Of a stretch of DNA of 64,000 bases, positions 10,509-20,279 are shown in pieces. Each line of letters begins with the position of its first letter. Positions within the stretch are counted from its first letter, which is position 1. The notes beneath the pieces were generated by a model, which was given only the letters and a program-made list of their open reading frames with translations, was not told the origin of the DNA and made no database searches. A program made the translations under genes and the position numbers. The stretch comes from Paramecium tetraurelia. Taxonomy: Eukaryota > Ciliophora > Oligohymenophorea > Peniculida > Parameciidae. The stretch covers positions 372,001-436,000 of the forward strand of contig NW_001799222.1 in NCBI RefSeq assembly GCF_000165425.1. The letters are read 5' to 3'.

Positions 10509-12037
10509 ATGAAAGCAGCTCCACGCATCTATGAAAATCAACCAACAGAGAAAGTTGATAACGCAGACTTCTTTATCTAACAATTTTACATCGAGTGTTT
10601 GGCCACATTTTCTTATTACATTGAATCCAAAGGAGAGGCTGCCGTAATTGATCCCTTGAGGGATATTGAATAATATGTGTAATACTTGTATATCTATGGG
10701 AAGTGAATTGGCCAAAGAGAGAAATGCTAACATAAAATGGGTGCTTGAGACACACTTCCATGCAGATTTTGTGAGTGGCCACCGAGAATTAGCAGCTATC
10801 ACTGGAGCAACCATAGTATATGGTCCAACTGCAGTTGCTAACTTCCCTATGAAACAAGCCAAAGATGGGGAATTGTTACCGCTCGGAACAGTCTAGATAA
10901 GAGTGGATCACACTCCAGGACACACAATGGAATCCAGTTGTTATGTTTTAGTTTCCAAAGGAAAAGACCATTCAGTCTACACAGGGGATACCTTATTTTT
11001 GGGGGAAGTAGGCAGACCTGATTTGGCTGTGAAGAGTGGAGAATTGACAGTTGAGATGTTGGCTGCACATCTCTATGATTCATTAAGAAATAAGGTTATG
11101 AAGTTGAATGATGATGTAATCGTCTATCCTGGACATGGTGCAGGTTCATCATGCGGAAAGGCCATTGGAGCAGGAAAGTTTTGCACTATTGGAATTTAAA
11201 AATAGAAAAATTATGCTTTGCAACCCATGTCAAAGGAAGACTTCACTAAATAGGTTCTTGAAGGCATGCCAAAGCCCCCTCAATACTTTTTCCACGATGC
11301 AAAACTTGTAAATTTATATATCTCATAACATCTAGAATAAAAGTGGACCAGCTGATATCACTCTTTTATTAAATGAAGTTTAAAAGGCACTGACATATGA
11401 ATAATTCATGGGTTTTGCCAAATCAGGAGCAACCATCCTTGATACAAGACCAAATGTTGCAGAAGGAATAATTGATGGAGCCATCAATGTTACATTTATG
11501 TCAGGATTAGTCAACTTTGTAGGAGCTGTCATCAAACCAGATACTAAATTAATAATTATAGCCAACTAAGGTGATGCTTAAGACACAATCCTTTAGATTG
11601 TTCAAGAATTGGATATGATAATATTTTAGGATACTTGTAAGGAGGATTTGAAGTTTATAAAAACAATGGGGGACCATTAGCAACTACTGTCAAATTAGTC
11701 AGTCTAGTTGAGTTTTGCGATGTCAAAGTCGACCCAGGTATTGTAATATTTAATATCAATAGAAAAACATGCATTTTTAGATGTCAGAGGACCAGGAGAA
11801 CATAAGGAGACTGGTTTTATCAAAGGAGCTATAAGAGTTCCATTACCTGAAGTGGAAGCTAATCTTGCAAAAATTCCTAAGGATAAAATTGTCCATGTTT
11901 ACTGTAAAACAGGAGGAAGAGCAAAGATTGCTATGAGTCTTCTCGTTAGAAATGGTTATAAGAATCTTGTGATTACATAAGAAGGAGGCTTCCCTTAAAT
12001 GAAAGAAAAGTAATTGGTGGAAGTTGAGAATGTTTGA
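10509..12037 (+). CDS. Persulfide dioxygenase with two rhodanese modules (CstB-like), frame broken once
   Basis: This protein should oxidise persulfides (glutathione- or protein-bound sulfane sulfur) with non-haem iron and pass sulfur through a rhodanese, as in sulfide detoxification. An ETHE1-type metallo-beta-lactamase domain shows the metal motif THFHADFVSGH, then DHTPGHT, YTGDTLFLGEVGRPDL and YPGHGAGSSCGKAIG. A first rhodanese-like module lacks the catalytic Cys (LIIIANQGDAQD). A second carries VHVYCKTGGRAKIAM with an active-site Cys. This order is that of bacterial CstB, not of single-domain human ETHE1. Introns are at 10679-10703, 11308-11335 and 11738-11762. Between about 11598 and 11606 the frame must shift by one base to go from DTILQIV to RIGYDNILGYLQGG. 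A 26-nt GT-AG segment (11571-11596) could bypass this but would remove conserved residues. No mitochondrial leader is obvious. Confidence 0.9.
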
Positions 12038-12233
12038 TAAGCATATATATTCATATTAAAAGTATTTTAACAAAATTAATAACTTTCATCTTTTAGTTAA
12101 ATTGGATTCAAAAGGAATTCAATAAAATTAATTTAAAATTATATGAAATTATAAAGGAAAGCTATGAATAGATTTCTATAAGCTTTGCAAAATTAAAATA
12201 TAGATTATAATTTTTGTACACAAACCAATACTC

Positions 12234-13323
12234 TCATTATTATTTGCATTCTGGTTTTTCAGCTTTTCCTTTTTTATCCTTATCAGACTTTTTGCTGTCA
12301 CCACTCTTCTTTCTTTACTATAAAAGTTTCTTTTTGTCATCACCCTCATCATCATCATCTTCTTCGTCCTCGTCATCCTCGCCGTCTTCATCTTCATCAA
12401 CATCCTCATAATCTTCATCATCTGGATTAATTCCTAAGAAATATTCCAAACTATAAGGAAGGACTTCCTCTGCAATGGTCTTTCCAATTTCATAATCTTC
12501 ATCAATATTCTATAAATTCTCATAATTATAAATACTCCAGCTTTTCCTTCTTCTTCTCCTTCATCCTTATCTTCTGAATTCTTGAAGAAATTGAAGAAAC
12601 TCAATTATGTTTCCTTCTTTTTGATGGTTCTTGAGGCTCCAGTCTTCTTATTTTTTTATTTCTAACATATTAACACATAATTACCTTCTCTACTATCTTA
12701 ACTGTAACATCTTTGCCTTCATTCCATTCTATCACAGTTCCTACTGTACTTGTTGGGAAGTCTTTGCCTTCTTCAATGATGAATTTCTTTGTCAATTCTT
12801 TGTTTTTGAAATATTCGTTGTCCTTGAATGTAAATCTAAGGGTGAAGACTTCAGTGTCAGCTGAGGTTTCCAAAACAATTGAGGTTAAGTGTTTAAGGAT
12901 GTCCTTATCCTTTTCTCCAAAGACGTGAGATAAATTATCGCAATTTGTTAAGACGGTTCCCCAATAGTTATCAATTGGTTCAGCTTTTTAGGCAATTTAT
13001 TAGGCTTCTTATAATTCAGCTTCGGAAAAGAATTCCTTGAAAAGTTCTTGTTCTTCTGCACTTACAGCTCTTTAGCCATTAATGAGAGATTGCTATTCTG
13101 CATAAATTGGAAGGGATTTGATATCATATTGTTTTTAAAGAGCATGGATCTTCTCATCACATTCCTTGTCCAATTTCTCCTTTTATAGATAATGATGTTA
13201 GATAGCAATTGCCTTGAGTCTATCCTTAAGAGGAAGCTCTCTAATCTTATTTTCCAAGGTTTGAACGTGTAATTCATGTCCCTCCTTTGCTTCATTTGTA
13301 GTTGGTTAAGCTCCGCCTTCCAT
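12234..13323 (-). CDS. Nucleosome assembly protein (NAP1/SET family histone chaperone)
   Basis: NAP1-family proteins bind H2A-H2B and shuttle or deposit histones. The 346-residue protein begins MEGGAQPTTNEAKEGHELH. It has the long dimerisation helix (residues 20-90, including LKAIAIQHHYLQKEKLDKEC), then IDNYWGTVLTNCDNLSHVF. The core follows with LRFTFKDNEYFKNKELTKKF and GTVIEWNEGKDVTVK, then SFFNFFKN, IAEEVLPYSLEYFLGINPDD and a long acidic tail (ten or more Asp/Glu runs) ending in a Lys-rich segment. These are all NAP1 hallmarks. Introns at 12662-12684 (23 nt) and 12510-12535 (26 nt) keep one frame. The acidic tail is encoded by a TCA/TCT/TCG trinucleotide-like run near 12350-12420. The start is divergent from the LFG-like gene, 123 bp away. 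Confidence 0.95.
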
Positions 13324-13446
13324 TAATTTATAAAAAAATGTGGATTTAAATATTTCCTATATTAAGGGGGTATTTAATTTTTGGAAAAAGTTTATCATAA
13401 CCTAATCATAATTTCCTAATGCTTGAAATCATTAATTTTTATAGAA

Positions 13447-14251
13447 ATGTAATATCAATCTGTTCCCCAAACTGAATATCATGATCAAAAAGCTTCAGTC
13501 GATTCATCCTTGCTCGGAGATGCTTAAAAGAATTTCGCCAAAAAGGTCTTCTCTATTGTCGGCTTTTAACTTCTGGCCACTTCAGCAGTAGCATACTCTG
13601 CTATGAATTATAATTTTATTGCTGAATTATGTGAATACCTCTATATACCAGCTATTATTGGGTCAATCGTTACAGGATTGTGGATTTACTTAAGCCCATG
13701 TAAATTTAAATTTTTATTTATTTCTATCAAGCCTCAGCAAGAAGATTTCCAAAGAATTATATTTTACTCAGTGTCTTTACCCTCAGTGAAGCCATCGCAT
13801 TAGCCATTACATGTTCTGCAATTGGTGATCCTGAAATCATTTTCCAAGCATTCATAATAACAACCGGTATCGTTATTTCTTTGGCCACGTATGCTATGAC
13901 AACTAAAAATGATCTCTCATATCACGGAGCTGCTAGTAAATATATTCGATTACAAATTTTAGTTTTCCTACTCTCATTCGGTTGTTTGATGGCTGGTCTC
14001 ACCTATTTTATCTTCAGAAGCTCTTTTGCATATTAAATTTATTTGATTGGAGGTGCTATAAGTTTAGGATTCTATTTGGTATTAATTCATAATTAACTTA
14101 GGTATACGATATCTAATTGATCATCGGAGACAAATAATTAAGATTAACTGTTGATGATTACGTTTTGGGATCCATTATGATTTACACAGATATAATCAAA
14201 ATTTTTATCAGAGTTGTCAAAATATTAATGAAAGAGAAGAAAGAGAAATGA
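13447..14251 (+). CDS. Bax inhibitor-1 / lifeguard (TMBIM) family membrane protein
   Basis: This is a seven-helix protein of ER or Golgi membranes. The family acts as pH-sensitive calcium leak channels and in stress protection. It has 249 residues. After a polar N-terminus (MQYQSVPQTEYHDQKASVDS) come hydrophobic helices: VFSIVGFQLLATSAVAY, IPAIIGSIVTGLWIYL, YILLSVFTLSEAIALAI, AFIITTGIVISLATYAM, LQILVFLLSFGCLMAGL and IYLIGGAISLGFYLVYD. The diagnostic C-terminal part is FYLVYDIQLIIGDKQLRLTVDDYVLGSIMIYTDIIKIF, with the Asp residues of the family's di-aspartyl pH sensor (YD...YTD). Introns: 13700-13731 (32 nt, with an alternative acceptor 6 nt downstream in the same frame) and 14079-14101 (23 nt). 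It starts 123 bp from the divergent NAP1-like gene and converges on the E2 gene. Confidence 0.94.
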
Positions 14252-14652
14252 GCTTTATTCAATCTTCATTAAATTCAATTGCAATATTATTATTGTAATC
14301 TCATTTCCATAGCCCATTATTATGTATCTCCCATTATCTATATTCATTATATGTTTAAATAGAAATCCTAGTTATTCATTCTATATTTAAATCTTTCTTC
14401 TATAATACAATTTCGATCAACACAAGACAATTAACAAATATAAGACTGAAGATGAGAAATCTATCACAACAAAATTAACTAATTAGATCTCAAATATAAA
14501 TTCTATAATTTTCTTAATTAAGTTAGAATGAGAACTTTAAACTTATAAATAATGATAGATTTCGGAAAAGAGTTAGAATTCAGTTGATAAGAATTCTAAA
14601 TTAAATAGTTTTAATTATTATAAATTTTATTTCTTTACCCTCAACTTAATAA
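14252..14652. other. Stretch between convergent genes, one doubtful ORF
   Basis: This 401-bp AT-rich gap lies between the 3' ends of the LFG-like and E2 genes. A 69-codon plus-strand frame at 14322-14531 (MYLPLSIFIICLNRNPSY...) is open but has no homology I know. I regard it as probably chance. Confidence 0.4.
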
Positions 14653-16034
14653 TCATTTAAGATGAATAAACATAGATGTTGGATTTTCTAAATATGTTTT
14701 CCAAACATTATTAAATCTTGCTACAGTTGCTCCATCAATAACCCTATGATCGCAACCGAAACTTAGGTTCATCTAAAATAAATCTTGAATCATTACAATT
14801 TTCCTTGGAACAACATTCATCTTAGCATCATATCTTGGCACAGTCATCAATCTACCAATCCCAACTATACACACTTATGGGGCGAGAATAAGAGGACCAG
14901 TATAAGTACCACCAATAGTACCGATATTGCTCAAACAAATTGTGCCTCCAGATAATTCATTAAAACTCAACTGTCCCTTTTCTCCTAAAATTCTTAGTCT
15001 ATACTCCATTAAGAATTCAAAGTTACCTATTCAATTCATCTTGTATTTAACTAATCGACAGATTCTATACATTTTTGATATTAGGCACCACTAAACCTTT
15101 AGGAGAGTCCAAAGCCACAGACACATTATGAGATGAATGTTATGTATATTCGAATTATTTTGTTGGATCATATGTTGAATTCAATATAGGATATTTGGTT
15201 AATGCCAAAGAAAAGGATTTAATGAGTAGTGTCATGAATGTGATATTCTTTTCTTTTTTCAATTATTCTCTCATTTATGCTAATTCTGTGAGATCAACCT
15301 CTTCCTTTAAGTATAAGTGAGGAATAGAGTTGGCTTCAGTCATTGACTTTTGCATTCCCTTTTGAAAATCTGACATTTTGATGACAGTGGAAGCGGATTC
15401 GCTTTTAATGTTGATTTTAGTGGATGATTATGGTTGTTCTTTTGGTGATTATGTTTACTTTTCAAGATCTGTCTTTAAAATTCTTCCATCTTAACCACTG
15501 CCTTAAATCTTGTTCAAATCTATTCCTTTTTATTTTGCCAAATGACGGACAGCTGGTGTTGCTAATTTATGATTCTACAGATAATTAATCTAAATGTACT
15601 GAAGCATTGTTGTTAGTTTATATGGTTTAATGTACTTCTTATTATTTTGTGACTTCTTATTTCACTTAATGATGTTGAGTCTATGGTGTTGCTGATTCTT
15701 GATTATCAGATTCAATCTCTATTTCTAAGAAATCTCCACCCACTAAACATGTTTCATCCTCTTAGTGGAACAACTTATGAATCTTCCCTGTGTAATTACT
15801 TGGAATTTGAGTGAACATCTTATCTGTTGAAACATCCGCAACAGGATCGAACTATTATCAAAAAAATGACGTACTTCATTCACATGATCTCCTATCTTAA
15901 CATGCCATTTTTTAATAGTGGCTTCCTTGATCTCTAAAATCATGATAACATTTACTTTCCCCTAAATCAGGCAACTTGAAGATCTTCACTGCACCAAAGT
16001 AATATCTACTCAAAAATCGTGAATATATATTCAT
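14653..16034 (-). CDS. DBT: Dihydrolipoyl acyltransferase E2 of the branched-chain 2-oxoacid dehydrogenase complex
   Basis: E2 transfers acyl groups from lipoate to CoA in the mitochondrial matrix during Val/Leu/Ile breakdown. The 419-residue protein starts with a likely targeting peptide, [16 protein letters not shown] lipoyl domain follows, with the lipoylated Lys in [10 protein letters not shown]. The E3/E1-binding peripheral domain is [30 protein letters not shown]. The catalytic domain has [58 protein letters not shown] and the active-site His in [14 protein letters not shown], ending in a BCKDH-like WKTYLENP. Five introns (fwd coordinates): 15934-15955, 15852-15874, 15575-15599, 14999-15026 and 14773-14796. 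With all five the length is exactly in frame. The ending DGATVARF...WKTYLENP favours the branched-chain over the pyruvate or 2-oxoglutarate enzyme. Confidence 0.95.
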
Positions 16035-16492
16035 TATTTTAATAATTAATTATTCTTAACATGATACTCATTATAAGTTAGTTTTACAAATTCTCTTGTG
16101 ACCTTCCCTTAGATGCAAATGTATGTCTTACTTTTATAATTAAAATTTCATCATTTAGAGGTGGGCACTTTCATAATATTTTTATTGCCATACTTTTCAA
16201 TATATTTTTTTGACAGTATAACATCAAAGAGAATCAAATTCTTTATTATACCAAAAATTCACAATATTTAAACTATACATATAAATGGTTATTTTATAGC
16301 ATTGCATTTTTAAATTCATACTTAACTTTAAGTTTAAATCTGCATTATATGATGCAAATACTTCTCTGACTGATGCATAAAGTCACTTTTTAAATATTTT
16401 TATTTGGTCTTATAAGTTTATTAATAAAATTTCATTAAAAAATTAACATTTAGTAATTTGCATTACATAAATAATAATAAATTTGAATTCAA
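16035..16492. other. Intergenic stretch
   Basis: This 458-bp AT-rich stretch lies between two divergent starts. I see no coding frame of quality, RNA gene or notable repeat. Confidence 0.6.
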
Positions 16493-17091
16493 ATGCTTGA
16501 TAATTGGTATGTATTTTCCAACCATTTTTTAGTGACTCCATTAGAAAGGGACTTCTCTACACTCCAACTATGGGAGAATAAGTTGATGAGGATATCGCAG
16601 CTTCATTTGAACAAAAAAGAGGAATCAATTATTAACATGAATATATGAGACTATATATTGCTAATGTTGTCCTGACTCAATAACTAAAAGAATTGTTATA
16701 AGAAAAAGGGGATTTAGTATCCAAGATCAATAGACTTGAAGTATTTTCATCCTAAAATATTAGGAAGCAGAAATATGCAAAACAAATTATAGAAAACTAG
16801 ATTTTGAGGAACCCAAAAAATCTGAGGGACCCTCAAAAAAATAAATGGGTACTTTATTAATAATTATCATTAGTTCAGAAGGTTCAACTAAATACAATGA
16901 TGAAAATGCAGTACCAAATCATTAGTATCAAACTAGAAAATTAATTAAGAAGAATTGAGTTATTTAAATTGATATTATTATTCAATTCTGCAAAGAATTC
17001 TTCTCTGGATTAAATAATTAAATATATATATTATTTTTTATTTAATTCTAATTCTATTGAAAAAATCATGCAATATTAATTATTTTTATGA
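16493..17091 (+). CDS. Hypothetical coiled-coil protein
   Basis: ATG 16493 is followed after 14 bases by a typical 26-nt intron (16507-16532). The frame then stays open for 190 codons in total. The first 150 residues look coding: SIRKGLLYTPTMGEQVDED is followed by a predicted coiled coil (VVLTQQLKELLQEKGDLVSKINRLEVF) and basic, Gln-rich segments. The last 40 codons are AT-rich and less convincing, so the true stop may be earlier behind another intron. No family is recognised, and it has no hydrophobic segment. Confidence 0.6.
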
Positions 17092-17230
17092 TATATCTTT
17101 ATTTATTTTCAATAAGCAGATGTATAATTTAAGCTATATTAATTTTCATAAAAAAATAGATAATTATTTATATTAAAAATAAAAGTAAATTAGATTATAC
17201 AAAATATATTATTATGATATATCGAATAAA

Positions 17231-18841
17231 TCAAGAAAAGGGATTAGTTTTCTAATTATCCTGCCATTATAAATTATAAGTGTATGGATTATCCTAAACA
17301 GCCCTTTTAGAAAGATCATTATCAAAATCACAAAATGGATTTTATGATCCAGGTGGCTGCATTCTATTTAATGGAGTATCAAACTATTAGATTGGCTATG
17401 GTTATTATAAACTCACTCGTTGATTTATATATTGTTAACTAGTAAAAGGATTATTATTGCCAAAGTTAGTGGGGCTTACTATTGTACTTTAAGAATAAAA
17501 TTGTTGTTATGACCTATTTTGAATTTGACTTTATCTCATATCAGTCATCATCTAAAACCCAACATCATCAAAGGATTACTAGAAATTTTGCTAGTTAGTA
17601 AAATTATTGCCCATAGATTATCTTTGAGTTGGAGTCATTGGAGCCCCAAATTATTATTATTAATTCACAAAATTACTTGAAAAGTTATTCATCTATGTAT
17701 TAGTTTATTATGGAAGCATTTAACTATTTTAATATCCATTGGGGTTAATAACTTAACTTTGGCCGAAAGGATTAAATTTGTTATTTATGTCCCATTAAGT
17801 ATTTTACTAAAGAGGCGCAAATTATGACTATATTTAATTCCCTTTTTCCTTTTCTTTTTCTTTTTCCTTCTCTTTTTCTTTCTCTTTCTCTTTTTCTTAT
17901 TCCTTTTCTCTTAGTTCCTTTAACTCTTTTTCTTTTTATTATTCTCTTTCTAATAATGTTGCCATCTCTTTTTATTCTTTCAATAAATCAATAATAGGTT
18001 CTTGTTCAGGATACTTAAATTTATTAAAAGCCTTTAGATTCTTTTTCAAAATAGATTTCGCATTCATATACAAATCATAATTAATATTAACAAACTAAAT
18101 AATTAATATTATTATATACTGTGTCTAGACTTGAATTTATGATTTTGAAATAACTTCCCAGTAGTTTGTTCATATTATTTAATATCTCTGAAAGTCTTTA
18201 TTTATAGTTGGTCTCCGAACTGGAAAGCTTACTTTGATTCTAATAGTATTATCTAATTCAATACTCTTCTAATTTTATCAGATAATTTGAAATCTTCAGG
18301 TTGGCCTTTCTGCAAAGCATTCGATTTATTTTTTTCTAATTCTTCTACTTTCATTTTGTAATGATCATAAATTAAACGAGTCTCTTAGAAATTGGCTAAT
18401 TGTACTTTCAGAGTTTCAATCATTTGAAACCAATCCAAGAAATTTTTATTTATTTCTTAAACTGGTTCATTCTAATTTTATTGGTTTAGATACTTTTGAT
18501 CTAAATAATTCTGATAAATTTCCAAACATAGATGCTACTTCGATGCCAATTCTTTTGTTTGTGTCTGTTTCTCTTTCAAAAAGCTTAGATGATATAGCAC
18601 TGATCCTTCCCATATGTCCATGCATTTCTATGAGATTTTTATAAATATCTACATTAGAACAAGGCACTAACATTACTAAAGGATTAATTTAATCCTTTAA
18701 TATATTAATCTATTTCATTTATCTTTTGTTTCTTTGCTTCCAATGCTGGGTCTACTGTCACTTTGGCTCCCCACCATTCTTTAATCTATAAATTAATTTA
18801 AATTTAACTTTTTAGCCTGTTCTTGAAGCAAAACTTGACAT
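17231..18841 (-). CDS. BAR-domain protein (amphiphysin/RVS-like) with an NPF-motif tail
   Basis: N-BAR proteins sense and bend membranes at endocytic necks. With five introns (fwd 18786-18808, 18649-18676, 18511-18538, 18240-18264, 18095-18119) the gene reads as 493 residues. The BAR domain begins MSSFASRTGQKIKEWWGAKVTVDPALEAKKQ. It includes YKNLIEMHGHMGRISAISSK, FLDWFQMIETLKVQLANFQETRLIYDHYKMKVEEL and YDLYMNAKSILKKNLKAFNKF, which fits the amphiphysin helix pattern. A charged (KE)n linker follows at about residues 290-340. A Gln/Asn-rich tail then carries NPF motifs (FNPFGQ, NNPFTS, QNPFCD and a terminal TNPFS), short EH-domain ligands, and no SH3 domain. The last two introns are supported because each restores a coding-like frame. 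The architecture suggests EH-network recruitment (Eps15-like partners), which is inferred. Confidence 0.9.
17839..17951. repeat. Pyrimidine-rich low-complexity tract encoding a Lys-Glu repeat
   Basis: On the plus strand this is an almost pure C/T tract built of CTTTTT-like units. On the minus strand it encodes the (Glu-Lys)n linker of the BAR protein. It is a coding low-complexity repeat, prone to slippage, not a transposon. Confidence 0.7.
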
Positions 18842-19058
18842 TAATAATTTGAATAAATTTATAATTCAATAAAGTTAGAAAATAAATATTTTGGGACGAA
18901 TAATTTAACAGATTAAGATTGAAGATACATTAGTTCATTAATCTACATTTCTTGTAATTTAAGTAGCGTTTAACTCATTTATTGTGCATAATTCAAAAAT
19001 TTATTACTGTTAATTGTTATTTATTTATAATACTCTAATTATTTTTGATAAATTGGTA

Positions 19059-19622
19059 ATGCTGTCTAACCAACCTTAAAAATCTATTTCTAATTTATAA
19101 CCCATTAACTAAATATCGAATCTTAAGTTTGTTAATAAGGATTTGACAGAGAGAGCCATGCGAAAATTTGAAAGACTAAATATGCAAAAATAGTGTCATC
19201 TCTGTTATAAGAATATATTATTAAGAATTGATAGTAAATTGGCTAATGTTCGCAGTCTTTTTAGTGAAAAGAAAAGATTTAATTTTTAAATTTAGTAATT
19301 CTAATTATCTTAGATTAGAGAATAGAAACTGTTAAAGCCCTTATGTTCTGAGATTTAAGTAGTTTGTTGTATTATTTTAACTCATTTTCATTCTTTTTTG
19401 ACTTTTTTATTAAGCAATTAAGCCAACGGATTTATTTGTAAACTGTTATGGTGGATCTATTTAACTTACTCACCTAAATGCTTTTTATGTTATGGCCAGA
19501 AACCATATTTAATTATGAATTCTTTCTTTTGGTTTTCATATTCCTAGACATATTTTATAGTAATTAACTTGTCTCAACTTTTTATATTCATCGGCAGCTT
19601 TCTCTTTTAAGGCCGAATTTGA
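19059..19622 (+). CDS. Candidate plus-strand gene antisense to the HMG-box gene
   Basis: From ATG 19059 a code-6 frame is open for 187 codons. Its first half reads like a real protein: MLSNQPQKSISNLQPINQ, then DLTERAMRKFERLNMQKQCHLCYKNILLRIDSKLANVRSLFSEKK. It includes CHLCYK, a CxxC pair. The region 18842-19387 has no better gene on the minus strand. The second half overlaps the 3' part of the HMG-box gene on the other strand and becomes hydrophobic and implausible, so the true 3' end is probably before about 19390, behind an intron I could not place. Confidence 0.45.
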
Positions 19623-20014
19623 ACCCCATTCGAATTTAATAGTGCTATCTATCTAAGTTCCACTGTACTCTGGATGGGTCATCTCAAGATCCTACCTCAA
19701 TTGTTTTTGGAAGCTTGGGGACATTATAAATTATTAAACATTATCATAATTGGAGGAGGAGGTTAGGGCACAGGGACTCTTTCAGTATCGCTTAAGTTCA
19801 CAAAACCATTTTTTTAAAAGTACTTTTGCTTATTCATTTTCTCTTTAACCTTCCATTTTGAGCTGATCAATTTAGTAAGTTCCTCTGTTGTTCGTTTAGG
19901 GTATTATTATTAAAGAAGAATGAATTGTTCATCATAAAATTTACGATATGCAGAACTTTACTTGATTGGTTTGGGTTAATCGAGTTGCAATTATTTGAGT
20001 CTCTATTTTTACAT
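19388..20014 (-). CDS. HMG-box-like chromatin protein with two boxes
   Basis: HMG-box proteins bend DNA. Introns at 19714-19739 (26 nt) and 19544-19568 (25 nt) give 191 residues exactly in frame. Box 1: SAYRKFYDEQFILLQQQYPKRTTEELTKLISSKWKVK. After a Pro-rich bridge, box 2: IIFQKQLRQDLEMTHPEYSGTQ... IKFEWGSNSALKEKAADEYKKLRQEYENQKKEF, whose WGS and EYEKLR-type helices match HMG boxes. A basic tail ends NKKVKKE, a plausible nuclear signal. The N-terminus is basic and Gln-rich. An alternative 3' splicing would extend the frame into the next intergenic region, but that translation is poor, so the TGA at 19390-19388 is preferred. Confidence 0.8.
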
Positions 20015-20279
20015 TTTTAAATAAAATACTAAAATTAAACAACTATTTAATTTGTTCTGAAAATAAAGATTACTAGGTACATATTTATAAGACAGTGAAA
20101 TGAAAGGGCAGTGTTAACAATGAGAAGATTTTCACAAATAAAATGATTAAATAAACAATGTAAAAGGGAATTCAAAAATAAAGATATGCACTCGAATTGT
20201 TGCCATCTTCTTGAGAATGAATAATAATTAGGTAGCAGTGTCATTATTATTTATTATTTATTTAATTAAATTTATCTAT

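Noticed and set aside
12330-12420. TCA/TCT-rich tract as a triplet-repeat microsatellite
   Set aside because: It encodes the acidic tail of the NAP1-like protein, which is typical of the family.
17231-17830. Long plus-strand frame (MDYPKQPFQKDHYQN...)
   Set aside because: The minus strand reads as the NPF-motif tail of the BAR protein with clear composition, and the plus frame continues into a meaningless pyrimidine tract.
17839-17951. C/T-rich tract as a microsatellite or regulatory element
   Set aside because: It is in frame within the BAR gene and codes a Lys-Glu linker.
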